Source of the DNA: Phoronis australis
Taxonomy: Eukaryota; Phoronida; Phoronidae
NCBI GenBank assembly: GCA_002633005.1
Contig: NMRA01000250.1
Coordinates: 540,175-575,303, forward strand
Direction: 5' to 3'
DNA length: 35,129 nt
Under the pieces are notes generated by a model. The model did not search any database. It had not been told where the DNA came from and saw only the letters and a program-made list of their open reading frames with translations. The position numbers were made by a program, and so were the translations under genes. Shown here in pieces: positions 10,101-19,900 of the stretch. Position 1 is the stretch's first letter. Every line of letters starts with the position of its first letter.

Positions 10101-12546
10101 TGAGTTAAGCAAAAAATCCGACGAATGCATGTGTGACTTGAACAATTTTTTCTTTTGGTGTTGCATTCTCGGTTCTTTTTAGTTGCGATCTCTTTTTATA
10201 CCTTCATTTTCTCCTTTGCAGTATACCTGAGGCGAGTGTGTACAAAGTGCTGTGGTTAAACATACTATTCAGTCCATATTACCTCGTAATGTACTTGAAG
10301 TGGTACGCCAGGTGGGTGTGGAAGTTTTACATTAAGAAGGAGGAATATGGTGATGAGGAGAAGATGTATCTTATTGAACGCAACATGAAGTGGCACATGA
10401 ATGTTGGCAATAACCAATGGCTGGTGAGTGTGGCATCATGTCATAGTTGAAAAGAATGTGCCCCTGGATTGGGTGATTCTTAGCAGTCTCGAGCAAAGTT
10501 TGGTGGCCGTAGTCCCAGAAAGGGTAATCCTTGTCTGATTCAAAAATATTTGTGTGCTAGTTAAGTATTTTTATCAAGTCGATGTGTGCTTTACAGAGCA
10601 AGCTATTCAGTGATCAGATATGACATGGAATTAAGATTATTTTGCTTTTTACTCGAGCAAATTTGAGTCTGGGGTGGGTACTGGACCCATGAAAGAATTC
10701 TGTTCTGCACTATTTAAAACCTTAAACGGAATTTTGTTATTTTAGATGTATTGGGCTACCCAGATAGTCCTAGCAAAATAAGAAAACGCGAGTTCAATCT
10801 CGCAAATGTAAGCCCGTCAAATGATAGGTGAAGCTGCCTTTTTGTGCCATGTTGTGTCACCGCCGAGATCCCATCACAAACAACAAAAGGCCGATAACAG
10901 TTGCAATGACTATGAGTTTGAATAGAACACCATTGTGCGCGGGTGTTATTTGCAGCTGTTTGAATTAATAGGTTATTCTCGCCGTGACGTAGAACAGAGC
11001 AAGCCAATACGCCTAACAGTTTGTTATATTTGGCAATTTATGGCACTAGTGGGCTCAGAGCGAAGCTCTTAACATACTGTAGGAACCAAATTCACAGGTG
11101 CTACCATTGACGATAGGCTTTGATATTCTTTGGTTTTCAGGGTTTCTACTTAGTGTGTCTATGAATAGTGACTTTCAATTAAATATAACAAAGAATCTGG
11201 TTAAGACTATAATTTCAATTTCTTGAAATGATTTATAAGGTGCTGTTGGGTTATGAGCACTCACTGCTTATCCTTAATAGTAAGGTTAATAGTACAGTAA
11301 TGGGCTTGATGTCATGGAAATACTGTGTAAAACGTCCTTGGATTGCAGCCCATTTTCTCACAATTTGAAAGCTTAAAAGATGGTGGAGAACTGGTCTTTG
11401 TGATCTGGTGAAGGTTAAAGTTCAAGCATAAAAAGCGAGCCAATTTCTGTATCACAAGTGACTATTATAACAACGTTTTTTGTTTGTCTTTTGCAGGCGA
11501 TTCCAGATTTCAAAAAGGAGGAATATATGAATCTAGAGTTGTGGGACAAGGAAAAGTTCCAGGTATTTATTGTGTGGTTTGCACAACTTGCCATAAATTA
11601 ATTTCTTTGTCAAACTGTTTGTCATAACATGTGACAAGATTCCATTAAAAGCCGGTTTTATGATAGGTTACCGTAGCAACTAGATGTGACTTTTACTTCA
11701 CTTCCTGTTGAAGCAACACAGCAAACGTTGTATATTAAGATCTACAGATTGAATACTGATATGATTGTCTTTCTAGATGTATTTTCTGTAGAATTAGCAT
11801 CGCAGAACCCTTTTTACATTTCTGCAAACAACAGTACGGTAATTCTTCAAAAAATAATTACCAACATTGTCATATTTCCATGATTTTGCATAGGCCGATT
11901 TTCTTTATGCTGTAAATGACAGAAACTTAACGAAATATCAATGTATGGTACCTAGCTAGTTTCAGACTACAAGTTTCTTGATTATTAAATTTGAAAAAAT
12001 AAAATTCCATATGTCCGCCATATAGTGTGCTAAGTTAAGAGCTACACACAGAGGAGTGACCAATTCTGACAATATATATATGTAACCTCCTATAAGACAT
12101 TATAAACATACCCGACTTGAGAGACTTTTCAGGGCTTGAAATTTTCCTCTTTTAAGAGGATTACCTCTTTTTTGGTTTTGATTTCCTGTTATTTGATTTC
12201 CAGTTTCCTCTTTTTTCGTCTCTTTTTTATCATTATTTTGACTTTATTTAATAAAAAAACGTTCATTTCAGTTAAATTTTACAACATAAACAAATTTTCT
12301 TTCACACAAGCTTATTCATTTGTGGAACAATACTTCACCTAGAAAATTTACCTCTTTTTTGGCATTGGTGATACCAAGCCCTGCTTATACAAGCACTAAA
12401 TCATGTAAATTCTGTCCAAATTGCAGGCTTATAAAAATGAACAGGAGGAAGAGATGAAAGCTAAACTAGCAGAAAGTGCGCGATATAGACGCTACCGACG
12501 TTACATGAAGAATGAAGTCTCACAGATGACGTTCGGGCCAGAATAA
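1118..12546 (+). CDS. DNAJC25: DnaJ homolog subfamily C member 25 (DNAJC25), complete, 11 coding exons
   Basis: Membrane-anchored J-domain co-chaperone, expected to stimulate an Hsp70 ATPase at the ER or another endomembrane (family knowledge). Exons read by eye: 1118-1223, 2712-2740, 3223-3288, 4412-4465, 5660-5714, 6801-6907, 8454-8594, 8888-8952, 10222-10423, 11497-11562, 12427-12546. They total 1011 nt (336 residues plus TAA); every junction is GT-AG and in phase. Order: signal peptide or anchor about 1-21, then FIEGLYCGTENCYD; J domain about 33-100 with HPD at 60-62 and DYDYMLDNP at its end; hydrophobic segment about 123-143 after RRRVAPKVDVR; charged Lys/Glu-rich stretch about 175-197; second membrane segment about 217-241; basic tail RYRRYRRYMKNE. 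Human DNAJC25 is about 360 residues with the same order. The start is ATG 1118 with A at -3; a GTG two codons upstream is not a start. Odd features: a 29-nt exon 2 and a minisatellite over the exon-6 donor. Confidence 0.95.
1561..1976. mobile_element. Fold-back (MITE-like) element in DNAJC25 intron 1
   Basis: The two halves are inverted repeats of about 190 bp each. Outer ends: TCACACTGATTAAAACATCA at about 1568-1587 matches TGATGTTTTAATCAGTGTGA at about 1949-1968. Inner blocks also pair: AATTGGCCATTTT near 1730 with AAAAATGGCCAGTT near 1795, and CTGTAATTGAACTATTTCTTC with its diverged complement near 1842. There is no coding capacity, so this is a non-autonomous DNA transposon of unknown superfamily. 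Confidence 0.75.
1977..2711 (+). other. Remainder of DNAJC25 intron 1
   Basis: Non-coding. Contains a short tRNA A-box-like stretch near 2247 but no matching B box or cloverleaf. Otherwise no feature seen up to the exon 2 acceptor. Confidence 0.5.
2712..2740 (+). CDS. DNAJC25: DNAJC25 exon 2, 29-nt microexon in the J domain
   Basis: Flanked by TTTTCAG and GTAATT. With the single A carried from exon 1 it reads I-LGVTRDSEK, which joins CYD of exon 1 to GEISKAYRKLARKWHPD of exon 3 without a break, as expected for helix I to helix II of a J domain. Length 29 is not a multiple of three, so skipping it would shift the frame before the HPD motif. Too short for ORF-based prediction and easily missed. 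Confidence 0.9.
3223..3288 (+). CDS. DNAJC25: DNAJC25 exon 3 with the HPD motif
   Basis: A 22-codon, phase 0-0 exon between TTCACAG and GTATGT. It encodes helix II and the catalytic loop of the J domain, ending in WHPDMHKTK; HPD is the tripeptide needed to stimulate Hsp70 ATPase activity. The next exon (4412-4465) supplies helix III, FQKIATAYE. Confidence 0.92.
3431..3470 (+). repeat. 19-bp perfect tandem duplication in DNAJC25 intron 3
   Basis: CAGAAAAAGGGGTGTGGTC occurs twice head to tail, starting at 3431 and 3450. The core GGGGTGTGG resembles a CACCC/KLF-type GC box on either strand, but its intronic position gives no further support for regulation. The rest of intron 3 (3289-4411) shows no other recognised feature. 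Confidence 0.8.
4699..4769. mobile_element. Short palindromic MITE, copy 1, DNAJC25 intron 4
   Basis: About 70 bp with terminal inverted repeats: TGCCCGAATTTTGAGAAC at the left and GTTCTCAAAATACGGGTACA at the right. The 26 bp at 4713-4738 are the exact reverse complement of 5949-5974 in the next intron, so two related copies lie on either side of exon 5. The rest of intron 4 (4466-5659) shows nothing I recognise. Confidence 0.75.
5898..6003. mobile_element. Short palindromic MITE, copy 2, DNAJC25 intron 5
   Basis: An outer inverted repeat, TAGTCTGATATA near 5898-5920 and TATATCAGACTA near 5990-6003, encloses a second copy of the TTTTGAGAACCAGTTT palindrome in reverse orientation to copy 1 at 4699-4769. 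The match to copy 1 runs about 43 bp with two mismatches. The rest of intron 5 (5715-6800) has no other feature I recognise. Confidence 0.75.
6801..6907 (+). CDS. DNAJC25: DNAJC25 exon 6, post-J tyrosine-rich and membrane segment
   Basis: Encodes EYLMHYYAYYRRRVAPKV, the signature stretch after the DNAJC25 J domain, then the hydrophobic run IVIAVTITVISAVQ. The donor is CAA|GTAAGTAC at 6908. That donor is the first unit of a minisatellite running to about 7140, so near-copies of the same donor follow every 32-33 bp. Confidence 0.92.
6905..7140 (+). repeat. 32-33-bp minisatellite overlapping the DNAJC25 exon-6 splice donor
   Basis: Eight units, core ACAACAGTGACAGTATGAC followed by AAGTAAGTAC. 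GT dinucleotides in equivalent positions fall at 6908 (the real donor), 6941, 6973, 7006, 7038, 7070, 7102 and 7134. Six keep GTAAGTAC, the unit at 7038 has GTAATTAC, and the last has decayed to GTCAGA. Each unit carries the donor consensus, so the array is a row of duplicated 5' splice sites. A TGA in the first unit (AGTATGAC) closes the exon frame soon after the real donor. Confidence 0.93.
7141..8453 (+). other. Remainder of DNAJC25 intron 6
   Basis: Non-coding, no recognised repeat family. Open frames here on both strands lack similarity to anything I know and look like chance. Ends with the acceptor TTTTTCCAG before exon 7 at 8454. Confidence 0.5.
8953..10221 (+). other. DNAJC25 intron 8
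   Basis: Non-coding, AT-rich, no tandem or inverted repeat noticed. Donor CA|GTATGT, acceptor TCCTTTGCAG. Confidence 0.6.
10222..10423 (+). CDS. DNAJC25: DNAJC25 exon 9, second membrane segment
   Basis: The largest exon (202 nt). It encodes the hydrophobic stretch VLWLNILFSPYYLVMYLKW followed by YARWVWKFYIKKEEYGDEEK. This matches the DNAJC25 pattern of a membrane segment, an aromatic/basic border, then K-E-YG-EE. Acceptor TTTGCAG, donor GTGAGT. Confidence 0.9.
10424..11496 (+). other. DNAJC25 intron 9
   Basis: Non-coding. A small stem GCGAG-TTCAAT-CTCGC near 10788 resembles a tRNA T-arm but has no other tRNA parts. No other feature seen. Confidence 0.55.
12130..12383. mobile_element. Candidate short hAT-like element in DNAJC25 intron 10
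   Basis: A 254-bp pyrimidine-rich block bounded by CAGGGCTTG at its left end and CAAGCCCTG at its right end, a 9-bp perfect inverted repeat starting with the CAGGG common in hAT termini. CCTCTTTT-type runs repeat inside it. No clear 8-bp target duplication is seen, so the call is tentative. Confidence 0.45.
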
Positions 12547-12977
12547 AATTCAAACCACCCTATTTTATGTGTCATCATTTGTGCTGTAGTGCAGTGTTAC
12601 TTAACACTTCATTCAAACATTTGAATTGGTCAGGTCAGGATTGTCATTTTCATTAAGCACAGTGGTGAGGAGTGTTGCGGGAGAACTTGGTAGTGCACAT
12701 TTTTCTGTGTACTTAAACATCACCTGTCAAAAATGAAACAGATAGTTCTATAAACCAAATGTCAATATTACTGAGTTTTGGAGAATCAAATTTGTTATCT
12801 CATTGTAGACTGCACAAAATTCCATGCAAAAAACAAACAGCACTTACTAGATACAGTTATGTCTTGATCTGTTATCTTAATGCTAACATATCTGTCCCTG
12901 TGTTCAGGATATTCAGGTAGGAATGTTTGTACTTTTAGAGTTCAGATTTGAACATATTTTTGTGATAACAGTGTACT

Positions 12978-12983
12978 TTTATT
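12978..12983 (-). terminator. Candidate poly(A) signal for SLC5A3
   Basis: TTTATT on the + strand, AATAAA on the - strand, about 740 bp beyond the SLC5A3 stop. It is the only canonical hexamer I found for this strand in the intergenic gap; variant hexamers closer in (AGTAAA near 13252 and 13357) could be used instead. Confidence 0.4.
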
Positions 12984-13670
12984 GTGACCTGTACAAAGTT
13001 CAAAGTTCACATGTGCCTATCCATGGTACAAAACTGATAAAGTTCCATCCTGATGCTCCCAGTTCTAGCAGAAAAACAAAGAGCTTTTGTCCTCCACCCA
13101 ACTGTGTGTTCATGCTGTGTTCATTTGTTAACTGCTGGTGCTGACTGTCTTGTTTTTCCTGAAGGCAGTGTACATTTTGCACTCCTAAACTTTTTAGACT
13201 CGAAAATTTGACTGCATTGAATTGGATGCAGTAGACATATCCAAAGGCACTTTTACTTGTAAAGAAACGTGTGTGTTTTAGTATTGACCCCAATGCAAGT
13301 GAGAGAAATTCCACAATTTGTGCTCATGTTTTGCCAAAAAGCTGAGGTTAAAACAGTTTTACTGAGAATTAATGATCGCTTGATCCACAGAGCTCTTTGA
13401 TATCAGGTGATTATTTTTTATGACTAGATATTGAGTAGAACTCATGTCTATTTTTTAACTTTGGTCATTTTGTCATTATTACTCTAAAATGCGGGCGCGT
13501 ATCAAGTGTGGTTGGTGTTCCATCAATCACATTTGTGGCTCCACATCAGAGGTGGTGCTTTGCTCCATTAGCCAGATAATGGTCAGCCCATATTAAAACC
13601 TTAGTTATTTTTACTCATTGTTTTTGACTGCTGCAGCTATAATGAATTTAACAACTTTTGTCGTTTGTAA

Positions 13671-13676
13671 AATAAA
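13671..13676 (+). terminator. Candidate poly(A) signal for DNAJC25
   Basis: Canonical AATAAA about 1.1 kb after the DNAJC25 stop. Cleavage 10-30 nt downstream would end the transcript just before the SLC5A3 stop codon on the other strand. An AATAAA also overlaps the DNAJC25 stop codon itself at 12542-12547, but there it would leave almost no 3' UTR. Confidence 0.45.
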
Positions 13677-13719
13677 TGTTAGTCCTAATATGAATCACCC
13701 GTCTTGCAGTTCTTGCTCT

Positions 13720-13985
13720 CTACAGCTCTATGTAAGGATTGTCTTTACTGACTTCAGCTGCATAAACAGGACTCCACAGGGACCAGAAACAGTATAAGAA
13801 CGTCCCTGTCAACAGAATAAGCACCAAGCCTACGGTTAGACCAATCTTGGCTGTTCGGTCTTGTTCTAGTGACGTAATATGCGACTCATGTTTGTTCTCC
13901 TCTGCTTCCTGTTCCGCGTTCACATGCAGCCCGCATAGCTTTTCCACCAGACCTCTGCACGTGAGGCCGCGGTTTTCGTCATTCT
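13720..13985 (-). CDS. SLC5A3: SLC5A3 terminal exon with last helix
   Basis: Encodes [20 protein letters not shown], an acidic stretch, then the hydrophobic [20 protein letters not shown] and a short tail KDNPYIEL. The amphipathic LVEKLCGL before an acidic loop and a final helix is the typical C-terminal pattern of the SGLT/SMIT group, though the helix itself is diverged. Confidence 0.88.
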
Positions 13986-16900
13986 CTGGAGTGAGGAAAT
14001 TAAAAAAATAATCATTTTTGAAGCAGAGTTCACCGTCAGAGTAGTCTTCCTTCTTGACCGAGAATGAACAAGAAAGCAACTAAGATGGCTAAACCATTTT
14101 GCAAACTTTGTCGCCCGCGTTGCACCAGTATTTTTGCTGTTGACGGAATTAGCCGTCATAACGGGAAAACGGTATTTTGTCCATTTTCTATTGTCTGTGC
14201 TGCATAATATTTCTGTTATATGGTTTTTCGTAAGATCTACGTGAAAGAATCCCAGTTCAATTAGTTGTTCCATAAATCCAAAAGAGCTATATTACCTTCA
14301 GATATCATGTATCTGTTGCTGCCAAAATCGGAGATGGTGAAAACCGTTTGTTTACTCCCGTTCGTAGAGTCGCCGTCTATGTAGCGTCTGATGTCGCCTG
14401 CCTCGTCACTGTCGCCATATTGAGTGGACGTATTTTTGTGCCCAGGAATGACCATTTCGTCGCCCTTAGAAATGAAATAGTGTAAATGTACGAAGAATTA
14501 TGCTTGACATCTGCTTGTACTCGTTTGGTGGCGGCGCTGTAGTAAAGTTAAACATTGAGCCTGATGAGAAAAGTGCTGTTAAATGTAGGAATTAGCTCTG
14601 CTTTTTAGATGCATCTACATAAACTATGGGGATTCGTTTCTATTTTGGATGGAGTCGTTCGTCGCGTCTTGATCATTACGTGTGTACTTACTGAATAGGC
14701 CGACATAAGCTATATTTTTGCGACAATGCGTTTGATACCTGGTCTGGTTCGTATTCAGGATTGTCTTGAGTTTGAACCGATACACTCTTTGGCTTGGAGT
14801 TCTTTAGCTCTTCCAGAGTTCTTGGGTCATGTCTTGACCAGTATGTCGTGTGCAGAAGCTTAAAAATAAATAAAGTCCGTGAATGTCATCTGTAAACTAA
14901 CATAATTAGTCACGTGTTCGCTACGTAAGGTTTCAAAGCAGCAAAGTGGAAAGCGTGGCTTTGTATTTATTCATGGCCAGTGTTATCGTCGACATTTGAC
15001 GTAACGAGTGTTGTTTTAGTGGACCAAAAGTGGCCAAATACACAATAAGATGTAAGATGTGCGGTGGTAGGACGAACAAAGATCTCTATTTTTAGAACTA
15101 GGTCTATAATCGCCTCCCGTGTGCTGCCATCAACTAAGGGTGCAACTTAGTTTACCTTTTCTTCCGGTGGTGGTTTGGTCAAAAAGCTGATTACCATAGT
15201 AGCCACGACAGTCACCCAGAAGAGAATCATTGCGAAGTACATGAAATGTAGTTTGATGATATCCGGCCGGTGATCTGTCTCGTTGCACGTCTCTGGGGCA
15301 CGATAGACGAAGACCAACACGAGCCGCACAAGCCCGACCGCCAGGCCGATCATGAGACCCCAAAATGCTCCCTACAAGAATTCAGATTGGTTGGCCAAGC
15401 GTGATAATGGTAGACGTACTTTGTATCAGGAAAAGATATCTTCCTGGTTGTATCTGAATCTCGCACTTCTGAAAATACGTGATCATTAATTCGTGTTGTA
15501 GGAGGAGTTAGCCTAACAAAAATCGACAGACTTCGTTTGGACAGTTGAAAATTCACTGATCGTTGCTTCACGGTGAAAGACCCTTGTTTCGGATGAATAT
15601 GAGTTTCATGTGAGGAATTGAACACATTTATAGATGAACTGCCATCTTTTAACAAAATGATATCCCTATAAGGATTCAGATTGGTTGGCCAAGAGTGATC
15701 ACGGTAGACCTTGTATCTTAACCTTGCAAGTTTTGAAAATACACGAACATTCGTGTTGTAGGAGTCAGCGTAACAAATATCGATGGACTTTATTTGGTCA
15801 GTTAAACATTCACTGATCGTTCTGTCAAGATTTACTTCTCAACGCTTCACGTATGTACGAAAGAACCTTGCTTCGGATGAATATGGTTTTCGTACGAGGA
15901 ATTGAGCAGATTTAGGTGAACTGCAAAAGCGATATTACGCTTTATAACAAAACTCCCACCTGTTCGTTGACCCGGGGAATTAACATGGCCATCAAAAAGC
16001 AAGCGGCGATTGGTGGCACCAGGTAGTCGGTCACTTCTTGAATGTATATGAAGACTTGGCCGCCTTGTGTTTCCTTGACAACGGGCACCCAGGCAACGGC
16101 GACGAGGATCATGATAAAGATGAATACTCTGGGGAATGGACAGTTTCCATTTTTTAAATTCTGCTCAGCTTCAATACATTTACATTGATATTGTTTGGAA
16201 ATTAAATGGTGTCTTTCAAAATGCATTTGCCACACTGATCTTTCCGATGCTTACATGCACGTTATATTCGCCCTAATTTTTAGGAGTTGTTAACTTCTTT
16301 GCATTATGACACAAGTGGCTATCAAGACGTGTTACGTGTCTAAAATGTTAGTGGGTATTGTTTGACAGACCATCACACGATTCCCTACGTTATTGCGATG
16401 CTCAGTCGTAGTCCTCGGGTATTTCCGCGGTTGTTACCTTCCCACAATCATCAGCTCTTTGACCGAGGCTTGCTTCCGTATCCTCTTCCAGATATCAATG
16501 GTAAACAAGGTGCTGGCACTGTTGAAGATGGAGTCGAGGTCACTCATCAGTGCAGCTATCATGACCGCCATCATCAGACCTCGCAAACCTGAAATACAAC
16601 ATCCTCGTGTCTTGGAGCGAATTCTGATGCCGTTGACTTTTTCCATACCAATTAAGCAGAACTGAAACCCGGCTCCTAGGAACCGACATATATGACCATG
16701 GGCATGTCATGGCAACGATCGACCCTGGAAAAGGCGGTCTTGAAGGACGTAATGTTCAGACGAAAAATGAAATCTTTAGCCACACTGCAAACACGAAATA
16801 AAGGACCTTTGAGTTTCAGTTCCTGATCATGATAGGGCGGGGTGCCGCCTCACATTCACAACCCAGACCTGCCCCCCGCCCCGTTCAGTAGCGGCTAAAA

Positions 16901-19900
16901 AGCAAGACTTCGCGAGATTACGTGAGACATTACCATGTATTTTAAATCAGAACACGTGACTTTGATTAGGTTTTAGCTAGGCCCTAGCGTTACCGACTGA
17001 ACTCACGCCTGGTCAATTACCAAGTGAAGAAAAACTCTTTGCGACACCACTAAACCCCGGTTGTCGCTGACTTCATTTACCAACCCGAGACGATACCACG
17101 GACGAAGTAAAAACATCCACCAGAGAAAAAACCTGACTGAGGGCAAAATACCCAGCCGTGTTACCGACACGTCGACTCTTCAATTCAATGGTAGGCACTA
17201 AGGGGTCAAATGTTAGGGAAACCAGAAAGGTCGACACGTTTATACAAAAAATAACGCCTTTGGAAACTACTTATAAAAGGAACATCGACCAACTACTTTT
17301 TGACAGTATCACGTGGCTAAGGATGTAGTGTTCTAGATTTTCAGCGGCGTAGAATTTGTCAAACGGGTTTGTCGAAGATGTACATTTTCTGTAAATATGG
17401 ACTACGGTCAATTAATTCATGGTAGTTTCAGTGAAATGTTTCATTCCCAAAAGAAACAGCATCAAGTTCGCTATCACGGAGTCCTGCGACTAAATAGCTA
17501 CAACAACTTTTCAAAGGGTCATTGCAAACATGGAATACTACAAAATAACACCCTCACTTATGTCACGACAATCATGGTTGGGTTTACTCACCAGAAGGCA
17601 TGATGCCAAGAACCAGTTTTGGGTAGGCGATATTAGTACATCCGGCATAGCTCTGGCATGTCTCGTAACAGATGTCTGGGTCCACACAGGCCACTTCATC
17701 TACAATATATGTCGAACGTCAATTACAAAATGGTTGCAAGAGCTTTTTTGTTGATGAAGTTCGTCCAACACCAGTAAGCAAATGATATCAGTCATTAATA
17801 TTTTTCGAAATATCGTGTGTCTTTTAATCATGTCTCTTTTTCATATTTTTATTTTGCTCTAGCATGATAATTACATGTCACATAAAACAATACAGTAGAC
17901 ATCATTTACAAAGAATAACCTTAAATCACGAGTCAACAAGTACCGTATTTTCTTCAGGATCTAATTTCAATTAATAATTTAAAAGTTTATGAACATTTGG
18001 AAATTGAGATTTTTTAACAAACTTTTGGCTAAATATGTAATTTTTTGCTAGCATAATCAACAGATTATTGTTACAATTTTCCCACTGAATGTTTCCTAAA
18101 AAATCAAAGAAACTGTTTGTCTACATAAAAATTTACATGATATGTTTGTTTTAACCACTCAGCAAACAGCAGCCAGAAACCGTAGACAAGACGACATTTC
18201 CAAAACGGAGAAATGTTTCACTGTGTTCACCACAGAAAGAGCATAAATCACTTGTTTTTATTTAAATTTTATGCAAATGATTATTGTTTGGCAATATTCT
18301 GTGAATTAAGCTGTACTGAAACCAACGCAATTTCGTATCTTTTGTACAATTGGAGGGTAGTTTATTATTATTTTTCTCCACCATGTATCAGGGTCACTAA
18401 AATTCATTACCTATAACACCGTTAAATCTCAGATGACCACTTTTCATATTTACAAGCTGTCTTGAGTTATTATACTGAGGTGTCATAAATATTTACCGCT
18501 TTTGATTTATTATGCTAAATTTTATAAATATAACCTGGAAAATTTGGTAAAGAGATATTGTCTTGTCTATTCCTAAGACCCCCTGTACGCTGCAAAGGTT
18601 GCACTTCTTAATCCATAAAATTCTAGTATTGGAGGTTGAAAGTTATAACTGTTACAAAGTTCTTCGTATGACATAAAAGAACCTTTAGCATTAAACAAAT
18701 CACACAGACGATAGACTCCCCTTTCATACCAGGTCTTGTAGAAAATAGATTTTCTACCACAGGGGAGAGTAATTATTTTCATTTTTGTCACACATTTGAA
18801 ATAGGAGCACAATATCGCTTAAAACTTCCTTCCAGAACAGATTGTCGGTTCCTTGAGATATTTTTTAAGGAAAGCGTCTCCAATTTTAAAAAAATGATGA
18901 ACTTTACAACCCAAAACTGCCTCCGCAAGGTCACGTATGGTATTTGAGGTGAATAGTTTACGAAGCCATGATATTTTCAAAGACTTAATAAAAAACTAAA
19001 TACGAACCATTTTTAAACCACCATGATCCTGATTTTGTACAATTTCATTTCGGCTAACTCTGTCATTCTTCCCATTCCAAATGAAGCAAAAAAACTCGCT
19101 CTAATTCATGCCGTCAATGGAGTGACTAGGAAGGGATTGAAGCAAATGAACAATGTTGGGCAATAAAAGTGTCTTAACCACGGTTATTTTACCTAAGACA
19201 GTAAGAATTCTTCTTGACCAAGAGCCCACCATTTTCTTAATTTTCAAAAGCCTGCCACTATAGTTAATACCTGGCATTGTATTATAATCAGTGAAGAAGT
19301 TAATTCCCAAAAACATGAAAGGTTTGTTGGTCCATGGCAGGTTTTCATTGACACAAAGTTTTTCGTCAGAGTTTTGTTTTACAATCCAAACATATCTTGT
19401 TTCCTCAATATTTGGCTTCAAACTAGAAAATTTCGCAAATTGGTCAGTTAAATTCACAGATGATCTAAGAGATAATTCAGAACCGTCCAAAATTAACCAA
19501 GTGTCGTCGGCGTACTGGATCAGTTTAATCTCAGGAACACCTGACCCTAGTGATGCCAGCATTCCGTCGAATTAAATTACCCTATATTTCTACACATCAT
19601 ACACAAAGGTAAGGAGAAATGGGGTCTCCTTGACGACAGCCTCTCCACATTTCAAAAAAACTCAGAAAAAATCCATGCTAGAAAACACAAAGACAAGATT
19701 GTTGTAGAGAGTTTTGACCGTGCCAATGAACCTTGGGCCAAAGTTAAAGTATGATAATGCCTTGAGCATGAAAGACCAGGAAACCGAGTCGAAAGCTTTT
19801 TCAAAATCGATCAATAAGAGAAGTCCGGGAAAGGGTTTACAGTTTAAAAATTGAATTACATCATATAAAATTCTTATGTTTTCCCCAATATATCTGCCTT

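Larger units (their letters stand above)
12547..13719. other. Tail-to-tail intergenic region between DNAJC25 and SLC5A3
   Basis: The stop codons of the two convergent genes are 1.17 kb apart. I see no exon here. It should contain both 3' UTRs. Best poly(A) hexamers: AATAAA at 13671-13676 on the + strand, and AATAAA on the - strand (TTTATT at 12978-12983). Confidence 0.6.

Noticed and set aside
10785-10803. GCGAG-TTCAAT-CTCGC stem resembling a tRNA T-arm
   Set aside because: No acceptor stem, D-arm or A box in the preceding 80 bases.
12542-12547. AATAAA overlapping the DNAJC25 stop codon as its poly(A) signal
   Set aside because: It would leave almost no 3' UTR; a later AATAAA at 13671 is more plausible.
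13000-13314. 104-codon - strand frame in the intergenic gap
   Set aside because: Lies in presumed 3' UTR sequence, with no domain, splice sites or neighbours to support it.
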